NCBI GenBank assembly: GCA_003049435.1
Contig: PYSQ01000064.1
Coordinates: 34,758-98,757 of the forward strand
Length of the DNA: 64,000 nucleotides
Source of the DNA: Nakataea oryzae
Taxonomy: Eukaryota; Ascomycota; Sordariomycetes; Magnaporthales; Magnaporthaceae
Direction: 5' to 3'
The position numbers were made by a program, and so were the translations under genes. Positions within the stretch are counted from its first letter, which is position 1, and the number at the start of each line of letters is the position of its first letter. The notes below the pieces were generated by a model, which saw only the letters and a list, made by a program, of their open reading frames with translations, made no database searches and was not told the origin of the DNA. Below, in pieces: positions 23,825-34,476 of the stretch.

Positions 23825-25957
23825 GGCTTGAAAGGCCTCGAGAATGCTGGCGAAAATCCTCCTTTTCCCTCGTCAGGCGGTTGGCTGTGTCAAGGGTTGG
23901 TCGTAGCAGGCGAGGCAGGATGCGAGCTAGGGACACGAGAGCGAGAGCTTGGAGGAAGCACCGGAAGGCAGAGGCGGTAATGGAAGAGGAGAGATGCCAG
24001 CAATGATTTATCTCCATTGTTGTGCAAGTGTAGGCGGGAGCTAGGCGAAAGGCTGGGCTTCCTGGACTCTACTCAGCCCCACACAAGCCTCGTCATCGCG
24101 GCATCAAAGCTGCCCGCCGTCAGAGGCTAATAACGTCGCGACCCAAGCAGGACTCCTGTGCATGCAGTGCCATGCCGTGTTCGATCGTATGAGAACAACA
24201 TATGGTCAGGCATGTTGTATGCAAGAAAAGCCGCAGGCTCGAGGCAATGCCACAAACAGAACGCCTTTTCCACCCCCTCTCTAGCCAGTAACATGCCCAA
24301 ATGACGGATTGGGTTGGAATATGGAGATTATGACGCTTTCCGGCACCTTGGGGTACCACGACATAAAGGGCTAGTCTGGGCCCAGGCCTAGACTACGCCT
24401 CGTCGGAGGCCTGTCGCCCCACGGCCTTAGTTAGCCCTTGGGGCTGAGATGGAGTGTCTCACATCCCTCGTCTGAGATCACGTCAACAACATCCACGTTT
24501 ACTGATTGGACAACTTCTCACAAGTCAAATTATACCCGTTTCGTGGCTTCGAATCAGTCCCAAGGCTGACTTGCCAGGCGTTTCCCAATCTCCCTTCCCC
24601 ATTTCTCAACGGCGCACGCGCAGTAGGCCTACATGGGTCTACGTCTACGGGTTAAGACTAGCTGTCTCTGTAAACCCCAGATCGTCTTGGTTCACCGGGG
24701 CAAACTCCCACGCCACGCCAAACAACCCAACCTCGGCCCCTAACGCATGCAGCCGCAAGTACTGCAGATCGGTATTTGCCTCCGGGCTGCGGAGAAATAG
24801 CTGGATTGTTTTTGTCCAGAATGGATGGAAGAGGTCTGAAAGAGGGTAGGACGCCTCGATTTACGTATCGGCATGGATTCACTGTTCGTGTGTTAATATG
24901 TCACTCTCGTCTACTCCCTGGACCGGGAAGTACATAGAGGAATTTGAGAGCCTTTTGGAGCGGCTCCAGACGGCGCAGCTGTACGCCAAACTGAAGAAAT
25001 GTGCCGCCGTACTACTATGGGATCCAGCGTCCGAATCTATGATGCTTGGATCTACGACTACGAGGCTGACATAGCAAAATCTGGAGAAAGAAAGTCTGGA
25101 GGCCGGAAGAGGTGGTCCCCTTTAATACCCGGCTGTTCCTCCTTTCCATATCTGGCACTCAGGTAGCTCTGGCCCTAAATACCGCCGCGCTTGCGAGGGC
25201 CGAAGCCACCTAGCGCTGCCACCAACGCTCTTTTGGATCTTCTCTCGCATCTCCACAACAAAATATCTATCCAAGATGCCAAAACCGCAACTGGGCGCAG
25301 TCATGTAGATCCGAAGCATCTCCCTCGCCGTCATTTTGGCGACGATTACTGCCAACAGCTCCTTGGTCGGACCCCGCGCCTAAGACCCGGTCACTATCAC
25401 GCAAGCGTGCACAAACCTTGCACCCCCCTTGAGCAGCTGCTAGCCGGTGGCCGACTGCTCCAGACGATTCTGCTCGCGTTGAGCCATTACATCGCTGTCG
25501 ACGATACGAGGAACTTTAATTGACGCGACAAGTTGGCCGAAAGGGGCGGATCGAGGTAAAAAGTGAAGTCACTTCATGTTTATTTACCTACGCACCCAAC
25601 GAAAAAAGGAACTGCGCCCTCTGCTAGACCTCCGGCACCGCTGATTCAGCGTCCGGTATAATGTCGTGCCTTTGCTACGACGCAACAGGTCCCGATCCTG
25701 GAACTACGAGCACCTCTATCGGCCTCAGCAAGCCTTGATACCCGCTGATCCATTCGTTGTCCTTTTAGTCCTGGTGAGTATCGGCAAGGCTAATCAGGTC
25801 TTGCTTCCCTGGCTCACCAGAGAACCGTGTCTTTAGCACAAAGGGCCCGCTGGGCTGTCTAGATGTACAAGGTAGCGATGTGGAGAGATGAAAGGCCTTT
25901 GAGGCGGCCGAAGTGGCTCAAAAGGATAGCACTGAGAAAGACTATCTGATTACTGGC
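23825..25957. other. Intergenic region at the left border of the cluster
   Basis: This 2.1 kb interval has no intact gene. Its middle (24.85-25.01 kb) holds the reverse-transcriptase-like fragment listed separately. The rest has only short broken frames. It separates the MARVEL-like gene from the first gene of the polyketide cluster. Confidence 0.4.
24852..25010 (+). pseudogene. Degenerate reverse-transcriptase-like fragment (Ty3/gypsy type)
   Basis: Two short reading blocks in neighbouring frames resemble the end of a Ty3/gypsy reverse transcriptase palm. The first (to about 24945) reads a LFVC-stop-YVTLVYSLDREVH segment, in the place where gypsy elements have the YLDD box followed by an IYS...EEH stretch. 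After a shift of frame, the second block (about 24930-25000) reads LLERLQTAQLYAKLKKC, matching the usual VLERL...LYAKLxKC segment. The catalytic aspartates are not preserved, and stops and the frameshift make it non-functional. Long terminal repeats, integrase and gag were not found by eye. The resemblance is from family memory and needs a translated search. Confidence 0.35.
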
Positions 25958-27205
25958 CTACTCCAAGGCAACCACCAGCTTCTGCGCCGACATCTTGTCC
26001 TCCTTGCACGAGTCCAGCGCGTCCTGCAACTTCTCTAATCCCTTGCCTACGAGCACGGCACCGGGCTTGGCCTGGTAGAGACCAGAGGCGAGGGCCTCGG
26101 GCAGGAAGTCGTTGAACACGGCGGCCGCGACGTGGTTGTCCTTGATGGTGCCGCCGAACACGGCCTTGACCGTGACGCCGTCGGGCGCCGGCTTATCGGG
26201 CAGCGGCATCGCGGCTGCCACCCTCTTGTCACCACTGACGTCGGCGCTGGAGAGCACGTCGTAGATGACTTCGAGTGACCGCTGGTACACGGCCACGGCG
26301 CCCGCAAACGTCTTGCCTTTCAGGGCGGCCGTGATGTCGGCGGCTACTGTGGGGCTTTTGTAGTCGAAGACGTGGCTGGCTCCGAGGGATTTGCAAAAAG
26401 CAAAGTTGTGCGGCGAACAGGTCGTGATGACTTCGTAGCCCGAGGAAACCGCGAGCTGGACGGCGTTGGAACCGACGCTGCTCGAGCCTGCCCACACGAG
26501 CACCGTCTTGCCCTGGGAACCGGGCTTGGTGCCAACGGTGGGCAAGGCGAGCTCGAGGGCGCCGGGCTCGTACAGGGCGCCGGCGGCCGTGGCGAAGCCC
26601 AGAGGCAGCACGGCGGCGTCGACCAGGGAGAGCGACTCGGGGATGCGGGCGGCGAGGTTGGCCTGGAGCACGACGTACTCCTGGAAGGCGCCCTCGCGGG
26701 GCTCGAAGCTGGCGCCCAGGCCGAGCACGCGGTCGCCCTTGGAAAAGGACGAGACGCTGCCGCTCCCGGGGCCGACCTCGACGACGGTGCCAGCGACGTC
26801 GGTGCCGCCGACGTAGGGGTACTGGAGCCACGCGAAGAGGTTCTCTCCCAGGGTCTGGATCATCCAGTCCATGGGGTTGATGGCGATGGCGCCGACCTTG
26901 ACCACGAGCTCGCCCTCGCCGACGGTGGGGTAGTCGACCGTCTCGATGCGCATGGGCCGAGCGCGGGCCTCCGGAAGGACAGCTGCTCTGTTTGTGGGAG
27001 CCATTTTGGATTTGAGGTCTGCGATTTTTGTTGTTGCTGTTGCTGTTGCGGCTGTCCTTGATGCGTGCTGTGTGGCTGAGAGGAGGGATGGCTTTGGCAG
27101 TTGGACAGGATTGTGGAATAAGTGCTTGCGGGCAGCGAATTGGGGATGGGGACGCGGCGATGCGGTGCTCGCCGAGGCTAGGAGGGCCAGACGAGGTCGA
27201 AGCAT
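25958..27205 (-). CDS. CipB-like zinc-type enoyl/quinone oxidoreductase
   Basis: Single exon, 415 residues from ATG 27205, or 348 from the internal ATG at 27004 (residue 68). The enzyme core starts just after residue 68 and has the GroES-like fold of the medium-chain dehydrogenase superfamily, followed by a Rossmann domain with the AGSSSVGSNAVQLA nucleotide-binding motif. The structural zinc cysteines of alcohol dehydrogenases are absent, as in quinone reductases and the trans-enoyl reductases that partner polyketide synthases. The first 67 residues are rich in Arg, Ser and Ala and lack acidic residues, like a mitochondrial presequence. The gene is divergent from FAD-linked oxidase A, and the shared promoter has a copy of the cluster motif, which hints that it belongs to the pathway. 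It could equally be a general detoxifying reductase at the border. Confidence 0.8.
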   Translation of the reverse strand: MLRPRLALLASASTASPRPHPQFAARKHLFHNPVQLPKPSLLSATQHASRTAATATATTKIADLKSKMAPTNRAAVLPEARARPMRIETVDYPTVGEGELVVKVGAIAINPMDWMIQTLGENLFAWLQYPYVGGTDVAGTVVEVGPGSGSVSSFSKGDRVLGLGASFEPREGAFQEYVVLQANLAARIPESLSLVDAAVLPLGFATAAGALYEPGALELALPTVGTKPGSQGKTVLVWAGSSSVGSNAVQLAVSSGYEVITTCSPHNFAFCKSLGASHVFDYKSPTVAADITAALKGKTFAGAVAVYQRSLEVIYDVLSSADVSGDKRVAAAMPLPDKPAPDGVTVKAVFGGTIKDNHVAAAVFNDFLPEALASGLYQAKPGAVLVGKGLEKLQDALDSCKEDKMSAQKLVVALE

Positions 27206-27532
27206 GAGCGCCGAAATTTCAACCACGGGATGGAGGCAGACGAATCCGAGAGAATTGATTATAACAGGAGCTATGGGTTGGAGGCATGCAGCTGGGGCAC
27301 AGAAGGCTAGAACCGCCGCTCCATTTGGCAGCGCGGCGCGCCGGTTGAGGCCTTGGCTGGCGCAAGGGATTGAAAGGGATTGAGAGCGGGACGAGAATTG
27401 ATGCAAGCAGGACAAAGGAAACCCCGTTAAGTCCGCACAGGTCCGGCGGCGCCCCGGCGGCACAGCAAAACAGGCCGTCCAACATGCATGCACACGGATG
27501 GGTCAATATGTGTGATGCAACTTGCAAGTCGA

Positions 27533-27556
27533 CCGGAGTATTCAGCCCGGAGTTTT
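27533..27556 (+). promoter_or_regulatory. Cluster motif, CGG direct repeat (N11 variant)
   Basis: Two CCGGAGT half-sites (27533 and 27547) stand in tandem; the CGG triplets are 14 bp apart, one more than in the other copies. The site lies in the 553 bp divergent promoter of the enoyl reductase and oxidase A, about 200 bp before oxidase A. Confidence 0.4.
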
Positions 27557-27758
27557 GGTGGCTGCGACCTGCTTCCAATGGTTGCATTTGGCCGCTCCCA
27601 GGGGATGGAGGGAGGATGGTGAATTTCGTGCTATTTCTGAAATTGGCCGAACCGTCTTCCATCTGTCCTCCCGTGTCTCGCACGTGCCGTGCTGGCATGC
27701 CCGTCTCAGGTCAGGTCGACAGGTGCTCGAGGTTAGTTCACGTACGGTCGCCGTCGCG

Positions 27759-29599
27759 ATGCATCTCCCACCAATCTTCGCCGTGGCAGTTCTCCTGGCC
27801 GCCGGGGCCGGAGCTGCGAGGCCCGACATCACCAAGCTCTTCCGCCCGAGCCTCTCGCCGACGGCCGGCATTTACCTCGCGACCGACGCCAACTACACGC
27901 GCCAGGTGACCCAGCGCTGGACCAAGCACGCCGCCCCGTCCTTCATTGCCACCATCAAGCCGGCGACCGTTGGGGATGTGCAAAACATTGTGAGCGTCGA
28001 TTTTTTTTTCCGGTCAAGCATAACTAATTCTGCGCTTCTCGTTTTCTGACGTTTTTTCCCCCCTCGCCAGGTCAAAATTGCAGCCCTCCACAAAATACCG
28101 TTCCTGGCCACCGGTGGCGGCCATGGCGTCTCGCTGCAGATGGCGTCGCTCAGGGACGGCCTCCAGATCGACCTGAGCAACTTTGACAGTGTCCGGTTCG
28201 CTCCTGCCACAGAGCTGCTTTCTGTCGGCGGTGGTGCCAAGTTCTCTCAAGTTGTGGAACCGTTGTTCGGCCGCGGCTACCAATTTCGTATGTCTCCCAG
28301 ACAAAGCCCAGCGACGATAAAAAAAAGATAAAAAAAGCCAGGGTAGTCTCCAACAGGAGCCAGGTCCAGGTGATGCATTACGAAGTTTACCACTAACTCT
28401 GTCTCCAGCCTTGGGTACCGCCGCCTGCGTTGGTGTCCTGGGCGCCACTCTCGGCGCCGGTGTCAGCGCCAACCAGGGCCAGCTAGGTCTGCTCATCGAC
28501 CTCCTTGAGGAGGTCCAGCTCGTCACGGCCACAGGCGAGCTTATCACCGCATCCCGCACCCAAAACAAGGACCTGTTCTGGGCGCTGCGCGGCGCCGGTG
28601 CCAATTTCGGCATTGCTGTCCAGGCCATCTTTCGCGTTCCCCGCGCGCCCACGCCCGGTGGGAGGGTTACCAACGCCAACTACCTCTTTTCCGGTAGGCA
28701 GAGCCGAGAGCTCTGGCGCCACCTAGAATCCCTGGACGGCGATGGCGACAGGGATGGGGAGCACAACTCACCGATGCCGAGAGAGCTGGCGCTGAATATA
28801 GCAGCCGCTTACAACCCGCAGATGGGCGACGTGGCCGTTGTCGTCAATGTCAATTTCGCCGGCACGCCCGAGCAGGCGCGGCCCCATCTAGAAGCATTCA
28901 AGGCAATGGGCCCTCTGCAGGCCGAGGTGCTGCATGTCCCGTGGCCTGACGTCTTCCGCACGGCCTACTTTGGCATCCCTGACACCAAGGCCTGCGGACG
29001 CAACCAGCACGTCAACATGCGCAGCGTCGGCACCCGCCGGACGGACCCGGACATCATCATGGAGTTTCTCGCTCAGCTCGAACGGTTGCACAAGGCGGAA
29101 CGGCCGGTCGTGGCACAGACGGCCATGGTGGTGCATCGCTTTTCCTCGCCGCCCAAGACCGAGAGCAGGGCGGAAGATGCTCGGGCGGCAGACTTGGACG
29201 GGGGCGTGTACCCGCACAGAGGAATCAAGATGCATATGTAAGTCTGTACGAGCCCACTACTCCGCAAGCGACACACTGGCTAACCTATGTGTCTTTCCTT
29301 CCCCAAGACAACTAGAGAGCGAGGCGGCAAATGGCAAGGGGGACGCGGCCACCGATGCCTTCCTGGATGAAGCCCGGGCAAATTTTACACGGTCGAGCGG
29401 GTTCGAGGAGCAGGCGGTGTACGTCAACTTTGCTCACGGCGACGAGGGGCCTTCCGTCTGGTACGGAGCTGTGAATATTGAGCGGCTGGCCAAGCTGAAG
29501 CGCGAATGGGACCCGGACAACCTGTTTGGCTTCTACAATGCTGTCCCTACCAACTCTGTGCCCAAGTACGAGACTTGGGGCCAACCGGGTGAGCTATAG
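27759..29599 (+). CDS. FAD-linked oxidase A (berberine-bridge-enzyme-like)
   Basis: Four exons, 27759-27989, 28071-28287, 28409-29237 and 29308-29599, give 522 residues. A hydrophobic N-terminus followed by AGAGAAR looks like a signal peptide. The FAD-binding PCMH domain carries FLATGGGHG, whose histidine (residue 95) sits where this family attaches flavin covalently. The C-terminus has the BBE signature YVNFAHGDEG...NIERLAKLKREWDPDNLFG. Enzymes of this family oxidise alcohols or close rings, and members are found in azaphilone and sorbicillin clusters. The first intron falls after codon 77 and the second exon is 217 nt, the same layout as oxidase B in this cluster, so the two are ancient paralogues. 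The exact substrate cannot be told from sequence. Confidence 0.88.
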
Positions 29600-29877
29600 A
29601 GTTTGAATCTGGGCACTAGGCTATAATTTGCTGGATACGTACTTGCCGGTTCTAAGCTCTTAAAAAGAATACTGTAAGCTATTGACCGAGCCATCAGGGT
29701 GGACTACATACAGTGTCCGGAGTCTTCGCCTTTAAGCCCTGAAAACAAGGCGTGCTCAAACTGGTCCTCTAAGATGCAGAGTTCATGATTTCATGTTGGC
29801 AAGATATCTAGAGGTCATGGTAAAGCCCGGTATTAAGGCAGCCCGAACATACAAGTGCGCACTGCGAAATCTTTCCT

Positions 29878-31488
29878 CTACAGCTCAACCGGTCTCCTCG
29901 CCCGGATCCGTTCCCCATAGACGTAGAGGCCACACAGCACCGGCGTGAAGAGCAAGGCGCCGAGCGCCAGGCAGGTGCTGCCCCAGCCCCAGCCGAGCGC
30001 CGAGAACAGATCCCTGCCCGCGAGCGGCAGCAGCGTCCCGCCGACGCTGCGGACGACCGTGTTGGCCGCCACGGCGCTGGCCGCGTGTGGCCCGAAGCAG
30101 TCAATCAGGTAGCCGACGACGGACGAGAAGAAGATGACGCCCGCGGCCCCGATCAGCCCGGATCCGGCGATGGGCACTAGCACGTGCGCGTGCGCCTGGG
30201 CCGACCACCCGAACCAGAGGAAGCCCGCGGCCATCAAGGGGCCCGCAGCCAGCGCCGGCGCGAGGCGGTGCTCAGCGCGCAGCGCGCCCGCCGCGGCCTG
30301 CCGCCTGACGAAGCGGTCCGAGAAGAGGTTGAAACACGCGAGCCCCGAGAGGTTGCCGAGGCCGTAGCCGACAAAGGCGAGCCCGACCTCGCGGGCGGGG
30401 AGGCCGTAGCCGCCGGGCCCGCGCCCGCCCAGGAGCATGGGCTCCGAGGTCAGCAGCAGGAAGCCGAGCCCGTTGACGTAGGCCGAGACCAGGGCCAGCG
30501 CCGCGGCCACGGGCGACAGGGCCGTGAGCCGCGCCGGCCGCGTCACCGCCCGCGCCAGCACCTGCCCGTCCGTGAGGCCGGCGTCGAGCGCGGACCGGAG
30601 CCGCCCGTCCCCGGTCTTGAGCCGCATCCGGCCGGCCCTGGCCGAGAGGATCGCGGCCGGGTACGTCTCGCGCATGAGCAGCGCCTGCAGCGCCGTGGCC
30701 GCGAGGTAGGCGGCCCCCAGCACCACGAAGATGTACCTCCACCCGAGCCGGTCGGTCAGCAGCCCGCCGAGCAGCGGGCCGACCGACGGCCCTAGGATGG
30801 GGCCCAGCATGTAGAGCGACAGGGCGGCGCCGCGGCTCTCGAGCGGGACCAGGTCCGAGATGGTGCCGCCGCCGATGGCGAGGGGCGTAGAGCCCACGGA
30901 GCCGGCCAGGAAGCGGGCCAGGACGAGGAGCCACACCCGCGGGCTGACCGCGCAGCAGGCCGTGAGGGCCACGTACAGGACGCCGCTCCACGTGTAGACG
31001 GGGAGCCGGCCATGCACCTCGGACAGCGGCGCCACGACCAGCGGACCAAGGACCCAGCCCAGGACATAAACGGACACAATCAGCGACGCCAGGACCTGCG
31101 AGGTCGCGCCCAGGTCGTCCATGACTTGGTCGATCGCGGGAGCAAACATTGTCGCGCCCAGAGGTCTTTTTACGGAAACATGAGTGGCGAGTTAGCATTA
31201 CTTCTTTGAAAGACGCTATGGCGTTGATTGGGGACACACCTACGCAAGGAAAGCAAGCAGTGAGACTAGCGCGACGTGACCCCAAACCCGAGCGCGCGGC
31301 CAGTTGGATGGGTTCTCGGGGTCGTCTTCCCCATCCCAGAAGACGACATGCGAACCTCCAAACGAGCGTTCGTCGTCGCCATAAGGTCTTGGCAAGAGGC
31401 TGGTGCTTTCCGTGGCAGACATGTCGGTAGGCAGGTACTTTTGGTTCAACGGCTTGGTGGATAGGGGGTATGGCAGGCCAGGCGTCAT
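29878..31488 (-). CDS. MFS multidrug-type exporter, DHA1 family
   Basis: Two exons, 31488-31244 and 31165-29878, give 510 residues from ATG 31488; ATG 31422 (MSATEST) is an equally good start. The N-terminal cytosolic stretch ends with VVFWDGEDDPENPSNWP, a hallmark of fungal DHA1 transporters. After the intron the protein reads LAPLGATMFAPAIDQVM, the typical start of the transporter core. Twelve hydrophobic segments follow, with the motif GRLPVYTWSG after the second and repeated GPxxGP/GG motifs near the fifth. It probably exports the cluster product or an intermediate across the plasma membrane as a proton antiporter. A CGG-N10-CGG element lies about 220 bp upstream of the start. The gene converges on oxidase A, leaving 278 bp between stop codons. 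Confidence 0.88.
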
Positions 31489-31912
31489 CAGCGAGAAGTC
31501 AGCTGGTATTTGGCTTCTCTTACCTGGCTTGGTTCATACGGGGTCCAATGCCGGCCTTAATGTTAGGTGCTAGCAGCTGATTCCAGCTTCGTCCAGATGC
31601 AGATAGTGACTCCGCCACATTTTCAAAAGACAGCACAGTGACGGTGTGATAGTGTGGTAGCACTTGCAATATGGGTAGTACGGGAATCCTATAATACGCG
31701 GATCTAGCCGGAGCTTCTAGCCGGAGTCGGACTTTGTACCTGCAGTTGGGTGTGGCCAGATTTAGTCCGCTGCTAAAGTCCGCCCTGGTGTAAAAGCGGG
31801 CTAATATTTCATCACCCTAGCGACTTTTGCATCATCTCGCATTTTGATGGCCACAGGTCCAGCACGGCATGTGCCTGACCAGGAATACACACAGGGCAGC
31901 ATCGCATAGCCT
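31489..31912. other. Promoter region of the DHA1 transporter
   Basis: Between the transporter start and the end of oxidase B. It contains the cluster motif at 31708-31727 and further CGGACTTT-like and AGTCCG half-sites up to about 31785. No gene is seen. Confidence 0.45.
31708..31727 (+). promoter_or_regulatory. Cluster motif, CGG-N10-CGG
   Basis: CTAGCCGGAG occurs twice with a 13 bp period (from 31704 and 31717), placing CGG triplets 13 bp apart. A third half-site, CGGACTTTG, follows at 31728. It lies about 220 bp upstream of the DHA1 transporter gene. Confidence 0.5.
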
Positions 31913-33689
31913 CTACACAATTGGGTTTCCCCTGCCAAACAGATTCTGCGGGTCCCAGCGCGCCTTGAGCTTGCGCAGCCTGGGAAGATTGTCCGCGCCA
32001 TACAGAGCAGGCAAGCCCTCATCGCCGTACGCGTAATTGACGTAGACGCGCTTCTCGCTCCCAAAGCCGCTTGTGGCGAAGAGCCTGTTGCGGACCGAGT
32101 CACCGATGGTCTTGATTTCGGCTTCCGAGACGGTTGAGGTGTCGAACACGTTGAGCATCAGGCTGGGTTGTGTCGAAGCGAGAATTTTGTAAGAACGACT
32201 GCCGCAACAACGAAGCTTCGGAGTCCCGAATGGCAGGGCAGTTACTTACACATAGGTAGATATCTCCCTCCCTGGGTAGACCGAGTCTGAGTCCGGAGTC
32301 TTGGTCACCAGGTCGGTGCTGGAGCGCTGGATCAGCACCGTGCCAAAGTAGCCCGGGTGCTGCTTGTAGAAGGCCGTCATGTCGGCAAAGATGTGCTCGT
32401 ACGTCGCCGCGTCCGTCTTCTTGGTGCCGACGGTGAAGCTGCTATACGAGAAGGTGCCGCAGACGCCCTGCGAGAGCAGGTCAAACATTCCTGGCTGCGG
32501 GCCGTAAAAGCTCGTCGTCGCCGTCGGCCCCAGCGCCTGGATCCGGTCGAGGTGCGGCTTGGCCTCGGCCGGGGTTCCGTAGTAGACGACCCGGAGGCCA
32601 ACGATTGGCTCGTCGGCCGTGCGGTTGTACGCGATGACCGGGATGAGCGACATCGGCGCCGGCAGCGTCCGGTCGTACGACCTGAGCAGCGCAAAGACGG
32701 ACGCGTTCTTGGACGGCGCGAAGTTGTACGTGTTGTAGATGACCTGTCCGTTGTTTGTGTGCTTGTATATCTTGTAAGTGGCGCTGACGATGATACCAAA
32801 GTTGGCCCCGGCGCCCCGGATGGCCCAGAACAGGTCCGCGTTCTTGGTCCGCGAGGCCGTCACAGCCTCGCCGGCACCCGTCACGATGCGGACCGACTCG
32901 AGCGAGTCGACCATCAGCCCGTGTATCCCGAGCTGCGTGCCCACGCCTCCGCCGATGGTGACGCCGACCACGCCCAGGCAGAGTGCGTTTCCCGTCGCTG
33001 CAAGCATTTAGAGCGGCATTGATGATGACATGACTGGTGGTGAGCGGGTTTGTTCCATTCCTGAGACCTGAAGGCATCCTGGGGGAAAGGGGCAAAGAAC
33101 AACAAACATACGCATTTCCCTGCCCGCCGCATACAGCCTAGGGAAGATATCCTCGTTACGCACACCACCGCCGATGGTCATGCGGTTGTTCGCGGCATCC
33201 ACTGAAACCGAGTTGAAGTTGGCCAGATTAATGTTCAAATCCAGCGGCTTTTCGCCGTAGTGGATGTTTGTGCCATGCCCGTGGTTGTTGGCGAGGAAAG
33301 AGAGCTTGTTCTTCTTGGCGATTCTGACCTGTTGTGGTTTTGGTCATGAGGCACCATTCGTGTCGTAAATTTAGAAAAAAAAGGGGCTGGTTGCAACATC
33401 CAACAGGGTGGTGGTGGATGCTCGCCAGAAATTACATGGCTTCACATACAATCGCGATAACATCATCCTCGGTGACGGGCTTGACCGCCCCCTGAAAAGT
33501 CGGGGCCCGCCAGGTGGACCAGCGAGGTGCCAGGACGGAGGTGTAGTCGGCGTCGCCAGCGTTCGCGATCTCAACGCCATTAGACAGGTATGGGCCGAGA
33601 AGGGTGTCAAAGTTCACGGCGGATGCGCCATGTGCCGCTGCTGCAAGCAACACGGCGAGGGCTTGGCGCAGAGACGTGGCACTCATCAT
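31913..33689 (-). CDS. FAD-linked oxidase B (berberine-bridge-enzyme-like)
   Basis: Four exons, 33689-33450, 33328-33112, 32997-32250 and 32162-31913, give 484 residues. A signal-peptide-like start (SLRQALAVLLAAAAHGASA) is followed by the PCMH FAD domain with FLANNHGHGTN; its histidine 98 aligns with H95 of oxidase A. The C-terminus shows the BBE signature YVNYAYGDEG...LKARWDPQNLFG. Exon 2 is 217 nt and intron phases match oxidase A, showing a shared origin, although the flavin-pocket sequence and much of the substrate domain differ. Having two such oxidases fits successive oxidation steps, as in azaphilone clusters that encode two FAD oxidases. The start could be ATG 33689 or 33686; a longer frame upstream lacks an ATG. 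Confidence 0.88.
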
Positions 33690-34476
33690 CGCTGTGCAGG
33701 GGGTTAACGATAGTAGGTGGTAGGCGGTCGCTAACAGGGAGGTGGCGAACAAAGGCAAATCAGGTACCTGCATGCCGAGATTTCATCGTGCCAATGGATG
33801 ATACGGCAGAGGGGTACGCGATTTTATTAACCATTAGTCTCTTCCTTGTGTGCCGAAAGGCTCTCGGTTGAGCATAGAGCTGAAAGCTAGTCTACCTGAT
33901 TTTGCGGACTCGGAGAATCCAACAAACCAATATGGCCTGTTCATCTGTCATTGTTCTCGCGTGGCCGGCAAGCTGCTAACTCGGGGAAATACTGCAGGCG
34001 GCTATGGCACAGCAAGGCCAGTTGCAACACGATTGGATCCAAGATATGGCTATGGACCCGAGAGCTTCATTGCCGCTGACGGCGGACTCTTCAAACGCAG
34101 CCTCTGATCTCCACACATTTTTAGTAGTCGAGGATTAGCCTAGTCTAATGGCGGAGTGATGAGAGGGGGCTGGTCAGCGCAAAATAAACGGCAAAAGTCC
34201 GAAGAGAAACTCCGGATAATATCTTACTGGCCGCCCTCCTTTTCGTGTCTCCACTCTGGTCAATTACGAACAACAGAATCACGCTCTTTGTGTTTCTTTG
34301 GAAACCCTCAACTTGGATCAATATTTGCAAGCCTCGCCCCTGGAGCAGGTCTTGGGCGTAAATTTGGATGTCATTGATGTCAGCACAAGCGATAGCTTCT
34401 AAGGAAGCATGTTGATATCAGCTGTAGAAAAAAGAAAAAGAACTGGCACATGTATATACCCAATGACAAAATTCTA
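33690..34476. other. Promoter region of oxidase B
   Basis: 787 bp upstream of oxidase B and downstream of acyltransferase 1. It contains one reverse-oriented cluster motif (34193-34218). No coding segment is recognised. Confidence 0.4.
34193..34218 (-). promoter_or_regulatory. Cluster motif, CGG-N10-CGG (reverse)
   Basis: On the minus strand the half-sites read CCGGAGTTTC and TCGGACTTTT, with CGG triplets at 34214-34212 and 34201-34199, 13 bp apart. The site lies about 510 bp upstream of oxidase B. Confidence 0.5.

Noticed and set aside
24541..24580. GCTTCGAATCA as a tRNA T-loop
   Set aside because: The flanking bases do not form a T stem and no D or anticodon arm can be drawn upstream.
29716..29723. 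TCCGGAGT as a further cluster motif copy
   Set aside because: A single half-site in the convergent region between oxidase A and the DHA1 transporter; no partner at 13 bp and no promoter there.
30184..30795. 203-codon plus-strand open frame
   Set aside because: It is antisense to the DHA1 transporter, whose transmembrane sequence is unambiguous.
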